Origin: Daphnia carinata
Lineage: Eukaryota > Arthropoda > Branchiopoda > Diplostraca > Daphniidae
DNA: 64,000 nt
Direction: 5' to 3'
Assembly: GCF_022539665.2 (NCBI RefSeq)
Contig: NC_081333.1
Span: 3,038,001-3,102,000, forward strand
Shown: positions 46,162 through 61,441 of the stretch, in pieces
How the letters are laid out: each line of letters starts with the position of its first letter
Numbering within the stretch: position 1 is the stretch's first letter
Translations under genes and position numbers: made by a program
Notes under the pieces: generated by a model
Databases searched by the model: none
What the model saw: only the letters and a program-made list of their open reading frames with translations
What the model was told of the DNA's origin: nothing

Positions 46162-48506
46162 GACTGATTGGGAAATCTGGTCAGGTTCTTTAGTTAAATG
46201 TTGAACAATCGAAAAACCGAAAACGAACACGTCTCGTCAGATTAGAATGCGTTCAATATTTTAAAGACATTGGAGAGAGCGGTCGTCCGACGCCAGACGC
46301 CAAATTCCTTTTCCAATATGGCGAGGCAACATTGCCGTATGCACTGAATTGAAAGATTTTTTTTCTTGCTTCTTGCCCGTGTGGAAATGGACGTTGCCAT
46401 TTTGTATAATTTCCATAAAAAATTTACAATTATACAGATTTACAAAAATCACCTATGAATGCAAACAAAAGGACATCATTGATAAATAAAACAATATTCT
46501 CATTTAAAAATTACACAGGTTGCTTAAACTGCCCCACAGGCTCTCAGGAACCACAGCCCTGCAAGAATTTTTCTGCTTTTTTCCGGGTAGTGTGAAATTG
46601 CAATGGTGGCTTGCGAGTTAAACGGCAAAAAGCAATTTCAGTACAAAGAAGTTACCATTAGACTCTTAAGAAGCGATATACATTAGGATTTATTTGTTGT
46701 CAGACTTTGACAATGTACATTGGGTCTTAGCAAATGCCTCTCAAGGTTATTCGGCGCGTGTCGTGTTAAAACGAAAATTCTTTTAGTCCCCCATACTGAC
46801 TCCTAGTTCTCGTCCACGGCATGATTGTGACGAAGGCCATGCTGCAATCATTCTTGCGTTACAGGTGGAAACGTCAGTTTGAAATCGTAGTCAATTCTTT
46901 TGTTGTGAATTTCTATTCGAATGATGAAACAAGTAGAACGAGGAATAATAAACAATTGAACACATGAAAATGCTTTACCAGCACTCATCTACATCAGTTA
47001 TACGTTCAACTGCTTAAACGTTAACGGCTCTAATTAACTGAAGAATATGGAGGGCCTTGCATTCCATAATTTCATAAACACTCCGAATTTTTTGGGGAGC
47101 TAGTAATCACAGTTGCATGTTCTCTCTTACGATTGACATGGCCAGTCTACATGATCGACGACTAATAGCAACACTCATTCAATTTTAGATGCTAGTTCGT
47201 TGAATAACAATGGAATTCATACCTGAGTAATTGTATGTAGTAGATACTTGCAATTTTCATCTTATTCTTTTGTACCTTGACTATAACCGGTTGGCAATGA
47301 TAAGATCCTTGTCACGCAGACGCCATTTTTCTTCTTCTAAGGTCAATGACAATGATCCTCGACTCTACCCATGTTCTGTGTATCCAAAAACAGAGACGAA
47401 TCTGTTTTGTGGACTAGTTTGGAGGAATCAAGAAAGGAGTCATGTTCGAACGGTCTTGGCTGTTGAAACACTTAATAACAAAAAAAGAAAAGGGCGTTAG
47501 CTTTACCTCGATTTCGAATTTGGAGTGGTTCACTATTCCAGTTCTCGATCAAATTCAGCGTCTCCATTTCGGTTCTTTTCCGTGTAAGCGAAACAATGCT
47601 TTGCTCATAATTTATCCATTTCAATCGGTGACGACGAAACCACAGAAACCTCATTACTGTGTCTTTTTTTTACATAATAATTAAGGGCAGTGAGACATTA
47701 TCATACACTGTTATTCTGCTCCACAGCAGAATGAATGCAGATTTCAAGTTTTTTTTTAGAATAAATTGCGATTTCTCCTGTATCTCCGTGAAGACAAGCA
47801 GAAATCTAAAAGAAAAACAAGTGCTTTATTGTCCATTTGTTCCTGGAAAACAAGGATTCAAGAGGGCATAGTGATGAAAACACAATACCTTGACGACTGT
47901 AAAGTTCAAATGAAGACGAGACGTTGATGGGAACAAGGAAATCATAATAAAGGGACAAAGACGATTTAATAATAAAAAATAAGGAAAAAAAAACAAACAA
48001 GACTGACGGCAAAAATCGGGTGGAAGCGCAAACATCCACATACGCATTAACAGCTTCCAAATGCCCGGGATGGAAATGTACATAACGTTCGGCTAAAAAA
48101 CCAAACTAAGCAAAATAAATTGACGAGCAAATATTGAAAAGAAAGCGAAAAAATAATCAAATAATCTCCCAGCCAATACTGATTACTTTGTATGCACACT
48201 TTTCGTTTCTTAAAATCCCAATCAGATAAAAATAAAATGTGATTGTGTGTTGCGGTTTACACAATATCAAATATTATTTGCGATAAGGGGATAGTTCTTA
48301 TTTTAAGTAATGCCATCAATAATAATAGACACGCCTGAGCACCGATTCGTCTTCGTTAAACCTTGTTCTTACGAGGCAGTCCAAGTCAATTACGACAAAT
48401 AGCGAACTTATGTGCGGTTACATGATTGTGTAGGAGTGTTTGTGTATATGACATGAGTGGGTCAATAGCTCACCAATATATCGGCTGAAGTGAATCCGTA
48501 GATTGT
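46162..48506. other. Upstream of SF1 and 3' region of Src42A
   Basis: Holds the SF1 promoter/5' UTR on the left and a probably long Src42A 3' UTR on the right. Short open frames on both strands have no recognisable features. No RNA gene seen. Confidence 0.45.
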
Positions 48507-51423
<2,917 letters not shown>

Positions 51424-52592
51424 TCTTTCGGCGCAACTATCTGTTTGAGGCAGTCAAGAATGTCAACTGAGCTTCTTTATCAGACACACACACATGCACA
51501 CCCAGTCAAGAGCAAGTCGAAGCACCTACACCAAAACAAATACAAATGATCGGCACTGTTGTTGTTTCATTTTTCCAAAATCTGGACAGTTTTTTTCCCT
51601 TCAACTCAGAGACAAAACAATGAATCCGACTGCACAGAATGACTTCTTGACAGTCTTCTTGTATTCGATAAAAGAAGTAGTAGCCATTCACCTTTAGACC
51701 GGAGGCAACAAACTATGCGACTCTTAGCGGTAGGCCCCTCCCTGTTCTTTTTTCTGTTTCTGTTCGAGCATGTTTTAAGGCCACTTTTTACCAAGCGCGC
51801 GGTCATTAGGAAATTTGGTTGCATTAGCAGAGCCCTCTGCTGGAAAGGCTTTGAAACGTTGAACAAACTTTCAGAAGATACAACTAATACTTTACAATAA
51901 TATAACGAGAGATTATAAATGGTGAATGAAAATGGAACAATAATTAATTTATAATGTAGCGTTACTGCACACTAGCCATTTAGTTATCTAGGTAAATCTA
52001 ACGTATTAGACTTCATAGATTTTTTGAAATATGCTAAACCACTAACTTTCAGGTAACATGAAGCAAATTTTCTTCCATGGTACAGTATTAGTTTATTTTT
52101 ATTGATAATAATAAATGAAATCCTCGTTTCTTACTTTATTATCTGGCATGTACATTTGAGACATCCATAACTTCGCGGGTCCCGAAATTCCATCGAAGTC
52201 GGCGAATCCCTCCTGCCCCTTTTACCAATACAGGATGCTTCCTTATATCCACTATTAATCTATTTGAAAACTAATAATTAGCTGATATGTAAAATCTTTG
52301 GAACAAATTTTTTAATTGTTTTATGGCTTTGCAAGTTGTTTCTTGTGGTATGTGGTCGTAGTCGTACTAATATCGCGTACTCTTTTCAAATGGCGGGAAG
52401 GCGGATGGCACCGATTAAATCGTGTACGCATTTCGTTTGTCATCTGTTTCCGCCATTTTGAAACCGAAACCTAACAACAATATGTCAAACGGGCTGTAGA
52501 AGGTGTTTTCTTTTGCAGTGAAAACCCTGGTGAACACAATAGTTTCGGCACATTAAAGGCTTGTCTAATAAAAGGTTTAATTCAGACGACGA
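51424..52592. other. Divergent region between Src42A and the GFRP-like gene
   Basis: Contains upstream sequences of both genes. Short CA-type repetition occurs near 51482-51500. Open frames here are unsupported. Confidence 0.45.
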
Positions 52593-53058
52593 ATGCCTTA
52601 TGTTATCGTATCAGGGAATTTGAACCCCACAAAAAACGGCGGTGCTAGTCAGCCGCCAACCCCACCATGGAAAGTAGGCATTTCCGGATTAAAAGGTAAT
52701 TACAGCAAAAAAATTTAACATATGATTTCTGTATAAAAATCTCTTTCTTAGCTTTTGAATTGGAAGATTTGAAACGCTTCACTCTTGAGCCTCAAGCAGA
52801 TGTCCATACTGTTGTGTTTCGGCATCATCCAATTGTACTATTAAATGCCTTAGAAGTTCTGGGATACAGAGTAATAAGTTCATTTAATGTGAGTCCTGAC
52901 AGTTGTGTGTGGACCATGAGAAAAGATTTTCCAGAACCTTGCCCTGATCCATCTGATGACGAAGAGTAAATTTAGTTAAACTTTATGCAGAAATTGTCTT
53001 GTATCTAATTACCATTCAAATATTTTCTAGGAGTGACTCTGCAGCAGAACTTGATTAA
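52593..53058 (+). CDS. GTP cyclohydrolase I feedback regulatory protein-like (GFRP/GCHFR)
   Basis: Start MPYVIVSGNLNPTKNGGASQ, with the MPY start typical of GFRP. It continues VHTVVFRHHPIVLLNALEVL, GYRVISSFNVSPDSCVWTMR and KDF, matching the C-terminal half of the GFRP fold; the middle is shorter and divergent. Exon joins: GGATTAAAAG|gtaatt to CTTTTGAATTG in frame (AFELEDL). The 3' end is ambiguous. Reading through stops at DDEE (52969). Splicing at GA|gtaaat to ag|GAGTGACTC gives EESDSAAELD and TAA at 53056-53058. Family role: sets GTP cyclohydrolase I activity in tetrahydrobiopterin synthesis in response to phenylalanine and BH4. The acidic C-terminal extension is unusual. Confidence 0.75.
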
Positions 53059-53070
53059 AAAAATTTCGAA

Positions 53071-53660
53071 ATGGAGAAATGTACACACCAAAACTGCCAG
53101 CATTCATCATCTGTGGGTCAGACATTAGAAGAAATGGATTTTGAAAGGGGGCCTTGGGCTGCTGGTAATTTCTATCTCTAAGCTGATTCATTTCACTCTA
53201 CGACATCAAATCAATTTCCTTTTTTTTAGCACTCAATGGGGACTTGTGCCGTCTTACTAAATTATTGCAAAACATCAAAGCTGATACACTTGACACATCT
53301 GGATATAGCTCACTTCATTATGCTTCACGAGCAGGCCATTTAGAAGTTGTCAAACATTTAGTAGCACACGGTGCGGACGTAAATCTTCCAACACGGAGCA
53401 ATCAGAGTTCTCCCCTTCATCGTGCTAGCCAGCAAGGACATTTAGCAGTAGTTAAATTTTTGCTAGATCGAGGAGCCGATTCTGGACTCCGAGATATTGA
53501 TGGATGTACCCCACTTCATAGAGCAGCGTTGGCAGATCGTGCAGATGTTTGTCAATTTTTGATATCCCGCAATCCTCAGCTCTCCCAAGTTTCAGATGCA
53601 CTTGGCCGGTTACCAAAAGATTGCTGCTCTAGCACAGCTTTGAAGACGCTATTAAGTTAA
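53071..53660 (+). CDS. ANKRD39: Ankyrin repeat domain-containing protein 39
   Basis: Start MEKCTHQNCQHSSSVGQTLE, a Cys/His-rich N-terminus. The phrase DFERGPWAAALNGDLCRLTK spans the intron (GCTG|gt to ag|CACTC). Ankyrin repeats follow: SGYSSLHYASRAGHLEVVKH, QSSPLHRASQQGHLAVVKFL and DGCTPLHRAALADRADVCQF. It ends SSTALKTLLS at 53660. The size of about 183 residues fits ANKRD39. It starts only 12 bases after the spliced stop of the upstream GFRP-like gene and in the same frame, so the two may share a transcript. Confidence 0.92.
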
Positions 53661-54270
53661 ACACGTAAATGCATCAGTTTCTCACAACCAAATGGTTGAA
53701 CACTAAGCCAGTGCCTTGAAACATTCCAAATCGCCCTTTAAGTTTTCACGTCGCCAATACTTTTTTTTTCTCTTCGCAAGTTGTGTCACTAACCCTGTTC
53801 CTGTTCACGAGCATGAATTTAGTAGTTACAACGTACGTTAGATACAATCAAGCTGTAGTAAACTTTTATCAGTTGCCAAATTTCCTCACCGCTTTATTCA
53901 CAAATAATATAACCATGTCATGCCATGTCTTCGAAAGTTTTGTCGCTTTACTCCGTACTCCTAAATTGCGCTTAATAAATCAATTTCGAAATTTTTCGTT
54001 AATTGTTTCCTTTTTAAGTTTTGTTTAAGTAACGAAAAATAGCAAAATGTTTTGAAGCACATAAAAGAAATTACAATAAAGCTTATGTCTATTAAAATGA
54101 TAAAATAAAGTTACATTTGAATCCAATAGAAACATAAAACAAAAGGGCTCTTTGAATATAGCTATGTAGTACCATCTGTCATAGAAGGCTATAATAAAAT
54201 TAATGAATATTTAAAAAACGAAAGAAATACTGTTTCCTATGGTAAAATTCAGCTGGAGAATAGAATATCA
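53661..54270. other. Convergent 3' region
   Basis: 3' untranslated sequence of ANKRD39 and of the HSF-like gene, with AATAAA-type hexamers around 54074 and 54105. No gene. Confidence 0.55.
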
Positions 54271-55424
54271 CTAGTCGTGGCTACAAACGCTGATGCCGTT
54301 TGTGCTTTCGCAGCCACCAGCTTCCACATCAATATCCATTAATTCTGTTCCCCCGTTATCAAAAATCTCCACCTCCAATACATCAGGAATCGTTTCCGGG
54401 AAAACAATTACCCTTTCAGTACCGTCGAATTGATAAAAAAAGGGAAACTGATCATCAGTTTCTGCACAAATAGCTTGGGTCAAATTTGGATCTTGGTCAT
54501 TTTTGCTTGTCATTTCAGTCCAAGCATGTGAATCCAATGACGATTCAATGTGATAAACGCGACAATGTTCAGGAGGAACGATTTTCAACGAATGTTCATT
54601 CTTAATACTAGTGTTTTCTAACGAAACACTATTGTTTTGATCATGAAGCATTTGCTAAAGAAAATTCAGCAAAAAAAAAAAAATTATTTGAAGTTAAATA
54701 GTTAGTAAAAGAAAGTTTACGAGATTTACGTCGGCAGTTGATTCAGACAATTCCGAATTGGAAATTGGTTCCTTCAGTATGCCAATAGGGACTGTCGCTT
54801 CGTTCCAATTCAGCAGTTCTTGTGAGCCATTCAAATCAAAACAATCAGTTTGGTTTGAAAGTGATTGTGATTTGTTGCCATTGATATCCTTTGAAGAGAA
54901 GGATGGGCGTTAAGTATGTTTAAAAAGTACTTTTGTTTAACGAAATTGACATACATTCTTGTTCTGCATATCGCAAATAGACGTAGATCCAGCTTTGCTT
55001 TGCTTCCGCGGACGTGTAACAAGAGAGAGAGAGTCAAAGGTCCATCGACGAAAGTGCTCATGCATATAGCAATTGCAGGTACTAACATGGCATGGGCATT
55101 TACATGGTCCCTGATGGTGTCCATGTGGGGAAATCTTGCGGAACCCGTACAAGTTGAGTTGGCGAACGAAACTTGGCCACTGAATAGATTTGAAGATCTT
55201 TCCTACGAAAATGCTAGAGCAAAACGATTTCTGATCTATGATGACGCTATCACCGTTAGCACTCCATCTGTAACACACGACCGGATTTAGTTTTAAAAGA
55301 TGTTTTTTCTTAAATTGTGGATATACCTGATAGCACCATCAGTACATTCATTCATCAGTTGCCACAATTTGTATGGAAATGTGCAAGGCTTCTGCCTCTC
55401 CTTTCCTTGTGATGCACTTGACAT
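54271..55424 (-). CDS. HSF-type DNA-binding protein (HSFY/HSFX-like)
   Basis: The ATG at 55424 starts MSSASQGKERQKPCTFPYKL, then WQLMNECTDGAIR, which splices in frame (ATCAG|A) to WSANGDSVIIDQKSF. The HSF signature SIQWPSFVRQLNLYGFRKI follows, covering the recognition helix and its C-terminal flank. Instead of the usual HSF wing there is a Cys/His-rich insert (CKCPCHVSTCNCYMHEHFRRW). The remainder is acidic and low-complexity, ending GGCESTNGISVCSHD. No HR-A/B trimerisation coiled coil is visible, so this is not a canonical HSF1. The divergent HSFY-like group is the best fit. It is probably a nuclear transcription factor. Confidence 0.8.
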
Positions 55425-56136
55425 TTCCTTGGATTTCAACGTGAAAAACAAAATTGACCAACACCTCGTATTTATGAAACGTTTGGTAAATACCAGCTTA
55501 GCATGGAAACAAGACTATAAAAAGTGTGGAGAAATAAAAAAAATCGCTCGGAGAAGTATTTGCACACCCACCGCCTTGACCGCCAACTGAGGAATGAAAT
55601 AATGAAGTTGAAAAGGGCGGCTACTTCGATTGCCTATTATAGCCGCTAGGAGGAGAAAACGTTATGGCAACAAATCTTGGCGACCGTTTGCAGCTACCCT
55701 AACCAGATTCATGAAACATATTAGTTGCATAACCTACTTTTGTCATCAGGATATGGCGGGAAAAAGTACACATTCTCGAACCGCATGTCCTACAGCTGAT
55801 TCGTTAACAACTAATACAAAAATTAATCCCTTTTCTAATCGATTTTACCAATCAACCGTGTATTCCAAGTGGGAGATAATTTCAAATGACAGAAATTTCT
55901 TTCCATCTTATCTACTGTTGTTGGTATGACGATTACACAATGTTATACACATAAAAAATGTGTGGAATACGTCATTAGACAATTGTTTTGCTATTGTCAG
56001 GTAGCTCAAGTAAAGCCACTTTCAACACACAAAGGAAAAACACCATGAAAAAATTCATAATTATATAAACCAATGAGAGTGTTTCTTAGAAAATTCTGGT
56101 GCGTTCATGATTATGGGACATCTTTAAATACAAAAC
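55425..56136. other. Spacer between HSF-like gene and SPP
   Basis: Upstream region of the HSF-like gene and 3' UTR of the signal peptide peptidase gene. The frame at 55630-55929 has no recognisable features. Confidence 0.5.
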
Positions 56137-57680
56137 TCACTCAAGCTTTTTCGTTTCTTTCACTACTTCAGCTTCGGCAGGGTGATCTTCATACCTAGAA
56201 TTATTTTTAATGATTAACAGTTTCTTAAACTTCTTTATTAGGAAACATACTTGAACAAAGTCTTGATGTCTCCTCTAACCAATGCCAAAAATAAAGGTGT
56301 TCCCAAACAAGCAGGGACTAGGTAAAGAAGCGCTGGCTGGGCATGACGGTAAAGGTGCATCACTAGAATTGTAGCCACCAATCCCATGAAGTATGCAAAG
56401 AAAGTTGCATTGAAATAGAAGTTGCTTTTTCTCTTCAAACTAGAAACATAAAACACAATGACATTAGAAAACACCATTATACATGGCCTATCGCACAAAA
56501 TACCTGTTGTCAAAGCGAAGCAGCAGAGCAATAAATATCCCTGGAATAACAATATCTCCTAGACCTAACATGGCAAAGTTGTTGGCCTCTAAACCTTTCT
56601 CTAACAAATCTTGTGGGAAGACCACTAATAAACCCAGAAAGAACAATGCACATTAAATAAAATAAAAACATTTGAAATAACTGGATTTTTTTACATTTAA
56701 TAGGAGCCTCAAAGGATTTGGCAACAGTTACCATAACATTAGTTCCAAAAACCCAGAAAATGTCATAAAAGAAAAGCCCTCCAAGGAGGATGCAGCCAGT
56801 AACAACATTGTTCAGATGAAGAAGTTCAATTCCATTTACAGCAAAGGCAAATCCTAAAAGATTATTGGCAATCCAATGCTGAAACCAAATCAAATTAAGT
56901 AGATTGATAGCAAAATTTATGGCTTCTGCATACCTTTTTTAGAAGATACCATACTCCAATTCCTGAGCAAAGACCCATACAAACTAGATCATGGGAAGTG
57001 AATTCATAATTTAATAGATCTTCAGTCTGTGGTGCTTTGCCTTTCACTAATAATAAGTGAAACGGAATGTTGGGAACAGATGCAGGGATTAATTTAGAGA
57101 CAACCGGGCTCAACAGGTGTGTCAGTGCTAAAATACCCAGGAAAAAAAAGTAACCAGTGAGGAGATAGTTTATGTAGTCTTTCGAAACAAGCTGCAAAGG
57201 AAAAAAAAGTATAATACTTCATGTTAAATTTGACATTTTAATCTATCTCACCTGGAAGAAAACATAAAGCCCAAACAGTGCACAACTGGCAATAATGGGG
57301 AACATGGCAGCATCTTTCTGAGTCATTGTGTCAGGTTTCTCTCCAGACTCCTAGAAAAATAGGAACAAATAAAAAGAAAAAAAAAACAACTGTTGACTTA
57401 TGTCCTCCTGGCTGATGTCAAATGCCAGCGTTTGTTTCATAAGAACTAAGGCACAATAACATTACCAATATACTCTGTATACCATAGAATAGTAGGTTAC
57501 CTTTTGTTCTTTATGATGACGAACGGAACGAAAAGCACCGATCAAAATCGGGACAAGAGCCATAAGAACTAAACTTCCATATGCGATAGCCATTCCTTCC
57601 GGAGTACTAGGTACCCGAGCTGTGGCATTTGCGGATGCATTGACGCTTTCTTGCACTTCATCTGTGGCAGATTCGGACAT
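56137..57680 (-). CDS. HM13: Signal peptide peptidase (intramembrane aspartyl protease)
   Basis: The ATG at 57680 starts MSESATDEVQESVNASANAT, with N-glycosylation sequons (NAS, NAT). Multiple transmembrane helices follow. The catalytic aspartates lie in GGLFFYDIFWVFG (YD) and MLGLGDIVIPG (GxGD), and the PAL motif is QPALLYLVP. It ends EAEVVKETKKLE, whose last four residues KKLE form a KKXX ER-retrieval signal. This fits an ER-resident SPP that clears signal-peptide remnants. Length and topology match the animal enzyme and all active-site residues are intact. Confidence 0.96.
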
Positions 57681-58426
57681 TTTCGTGCGAATTATTTAGA
57701 ATTCTTCGTATTGTGTCGTTCAAAGGTACCTAACACTTGATCGCAGATTCCGTCAGTTCTTAGCTTAAAAAGCGACACTCACAGCAAAAAAAGTGACGTG
57801 TAAAAGCCGAAGTAGATAGAAAAAGAAATCAACATGACGTATACAATGCAACGCTGCCAGCTACCTGCCAATTAGATTTTCTACTTCTATAAAAAACTCG
57901 AGGGTAGAGCGCATATTAGGGACATCCGCCAATTCCCGTAAAATGAATGCCGATAAAAAAAAACACAAGCTATCTTTTTCTAATACTTAATTAAAACTTC
58001 TTTCTTTCCATATTAAAAGACAACGGGAAATTCGTCGTGATAAGTGTACTCTTATAGTTGTCAATGTACTACATACCTTAGGACATTCGCACAACAACGT
58101 TTGCCGGAAACGATACAAAGTATTAAACAAAATGAAGAGATGAGAAAGAAGACCACCAGATTCAAACATACGAAACTACCACCCAGTACATAACAGAAAC
58201 GAATGAATCAGCCCAAAATTTGGTGTACAAAGAAACTTTGTAATTTGTTTAGCGTTAGTTCTCAAATCATCATTTTTCTTTTATTTTTGTTATTTTTCTT
58301 TTTTATTTGGTTGATTGGGTTTCACAGTTATGAGGGAAACGGGAGGATAGAAGCAAACGCAAAAATAAACAGCATACAGTAACAGCTTTCGCATTCGCAC
58401 ATCTTCCGGCCGACCTAAATTATTAA
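57681..58426. other. Spacer between SPP promoter and RanBPM 3' end
   Basis: SPP upstream region and RanBPM 3' untranslated sequence. AT-rich, with no supported gene. Confidence 0.55.
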
Positions 58427-60708
58427 CTAAGGTTGCAATAGATGATCGATATTTGCAAAGGCGCAAGATCCGAGACCGTTTTGGGCCATGAGTCGCAAAA
58501 GTTCCCTGGCGTGGCCGATGGCCAATTCCATTGGTGGCCTTCTGGGCAGGTGATGGGACTCCATAATAGCCGAATTGAGTGCTGCGCAGACAGGTTCCCG
58601 CTGAACAGGGTCAAGTTGTTCGCATACTGGGCTTTTCCATGGGTCAGCATACGCAAGTAAACTGAAGGCATCCTTCAAGCACGAAGGAAAGAAACAAATA
58701 AATAATAGAATTAAATAACACGATAAATATTTTTTTTTTAAATCAATGAATAAATCCGAGGAAACAGGAGAAAAGATCACGAACTCAAGGTTTACCCTTA
58801 GCATCTTTTTATTAGCTTCATTCTTCCCATGCTGTCTCCGGAGTGTAACGCTAAGGGCTTGCAACTCTTTACCAAATTCGAGGGTTCTTTCCATTGCTAA
58901 CTGATTACCGCCACATAGCTGACGTCTTGTACACGTGCTAGGGCCAGCAACATCGACTTCTGCAATACAATTTAACATAAAGTAACGTACCAGATTATAG
59001 TAATGTGCTAACTAGATCCCAATTACCCATCTCGAGGAGACTCTCGTTTTTCACGCCTGAATATGTTGAAGTTTCACCCGTGACTGCATGAGAACCATTC
59101 TGGGAGGCTCCGTTCATTTCTACGTCTTCATCTGTTTCTTCTTTCATATCCGAGGACAATGGCGCTGCTGCGGACGAACCGTTAAGATGTTGAGAAAAAG
59201 CTTTAGTAGACTGAATCACTGATGTTTGTACTGAAGAGTGGCCAGGACTTGAGCTCCGTGATCTAGACCGAGACCTTAAGCTGGGATGAGCTCTGATTGG
59301 AATCAATGACATGGAGTTCAGTAAATAGATAATGAAGATGAAAAACAATTAAAACAAATAAAATTCTTTACCCCTGAGAAGTTCCAAATCCACCATAATT
59401 AGGGCTCATGTTCGGACTACCAGAATTCTGGGATTTTGGACTTCTGCCAGTTGTTGACCGAACTTCCGAATCTGATCCGCCAACCATTTCAATAAACTGT
59501 CGCACTTTCAACAAGAATAACAAGTTGGGGCGGGAGTCAAGTAGAGTAGGGTACAAGGTCTGTGTGGTCTCAATTGCTTCGCCCATCCGTCCACTCAATA
59601 CCAGGCGTTGGATTCCTACAAAAAAAGGATGGCATACGCTGGAAATTTGAGAAACAAGTGACTTTTGAAATATTTCTTACGTTGCCTATTTTTTATTGAG
59701 GCTACTTCTTCACCAAACTCTTGCCCAGTAGATCGTGCAAATGCTTCTGCCGTGGCACAGTAGCCATGATGTACTAAATAAGTAGCTATCATCCTAGGGG
59801 AGGGAAAAATGTTTTATGTCAAAGTTAATGTGGAGGTTATCCTAACTAAATACCTTTGTAATGAAGCTTCCCAATGGCCTTGTTTATCAGGAATGGGATA
59901 GTTGAGAATAGTAGAAGCAACACGCGCCCTGAGTTCTCTCATATCATCTTCGATGTCATAAACAAAGGGAGATTGGCCAAAATTGGTATCTACAATTTCG
60001 CCAGGGGTTTGTAAACCCACGGTAGGGTATAAATTTGAAGGCAAATCAGCAAAGGCCGTTCCGAGGTTGTGTCCATTTTTTGTGTAGAAACACGTGTTGT
60101 CGATAAGGTTCACTCCACAACCTATAACGTCACTGGTTGTGAATGTTGGTCCATATGGTTGGCCCGAACCCGACGAGCAAAACGAATGGCCGTCATCACC
60201 GTGATAACCATAAGAATGTTTATCCCAGCCAGGAAGTCTATTCATGTTTACTCCCTGAGCTGAGAGCCCAATCCCCATATACCTACATGGGACAAGAAGA
60301 GCTTGGTAAAGTTTGCCTACTATTTATTAATCAAAGAATTCATACCCATCCCGGCCTTTGCTGACAATTTTCACTTCAAAATAATAAAGACCACAAGCTG
60401 ATGGAATTGGGTGGGTAGCTCTGACACTTGCAGCATCTTTGTGTGTTTTGCCATAACCTGAGGAGATCAATAGAGATTCAGTAATTCTTTAGCTGGAAAA
60501 ACTCAAAAAAAAAATCATATCTTCATGGAATACCTTTGTAATGGACTCTCAGATTGTTTTGAGATAGTCCAATGAAGTTATATTTATCTTTAGAGCTCCA
60601 ACAGCGAGGCAGTGGCGTGTCCTCTTCGTTAACGAAAGGATAGAGCATCTTAAGGCGATCCGAACTGTTAGACGGAGCTGAGCCACAGCTACTAGAAGAG
60701 TTATCCAT
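58427..60708 (-). CDS. RANBP9: RanBPM (RANBP9/RANBP10), CTLH E3 ligase complex scaffold
   Basis: The ATG at 60708 starts [20 protein letters not shown]. The SPRY domain runs from [18 protein letters not shown] through [40 protein letters not shown] and [20 protein letters not shown]. LisH-like ([20 protein letters not shown]) and CTLH ([39 protein letters not shown]) domains follow. After a Ser/Arg-rich linker ([15 protein letters not shown]) comes the CRA domain ([35 protein letters not shown]), ending [13 protein letters not shown]. All domains are present in the usual order. The symbol denotes the family; arthropods usually have a single gene. Confidence 0.95.
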
Positions 60709-61441
60709 TTCGCCGAAGACAGTATTCAATCACTTGTCTTGCAAAATACTTACGCGATCAATTTTTGATTGATTTTTACGGAGAAGCAATGCTACGACGT
60801 TTTTATTCGATCAGCGAAACAAAACAAGAGATTCTCCGTTACTAAAATGCTGTTAGTCTACCAACCGCTAGATGGCAAGTAGAGAGTTGTCGCGCCCCCG
60901 CACTAGATGACGAGTTGTAACATGGCAAATTCCCGCACCAAATTCAAAATAGCTAAAAGTAAATGCAGCAATAGCAGCTCGAAACAATTACGAGGCTGCT
61001 GATAATTATCTGTGAGAAGGGATTTAGGCACATTGTTTTCTTCCCTTTCCTTTATTTGCATTTTATTTCCTTTCACACTTCATACCGAAAAGCGCTACTA
61101 CATTTAGCATAAAAAAGTAAGCGAGGCCTCAGTACAGTTACCGCACTTTCCAACGTCGTCATTTAATAGTCGGTCTTTCAATGATTTAGCCTCCAAAGAT
61201 TACTAAGGAAGGTGATAAGATTATGTGCAGCTTTGGGCACAAAAACTGACGGGGAAATTCGTAAACATTTTAATCGGCTAAATATATTTTTCAGTATTAT
61301 ATTTATTGTGTCCGACGAGTGTGGTAGAAACACGTTTGCTCATATTTGTCTTCAGTAAACAAAAAAAGGTAATTATGTTTTAAAAAAAAAGTTTTAAAGT
61401 AGTTATTTTGTTTTCAATTTAGATCTAGCGTGTTGATCAAC
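60709..61441. promoter_or_regulatory. Divergent upstream region, RanBPM / kinase 5
   Basis: 733 bases between opposite start codons. They carry both promoters and an acceptor (tttcaatttag at about 61413-61423), suggesting a 5' untranslated intron in kinase 5. No other gene seen. Confidence 0.45.
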
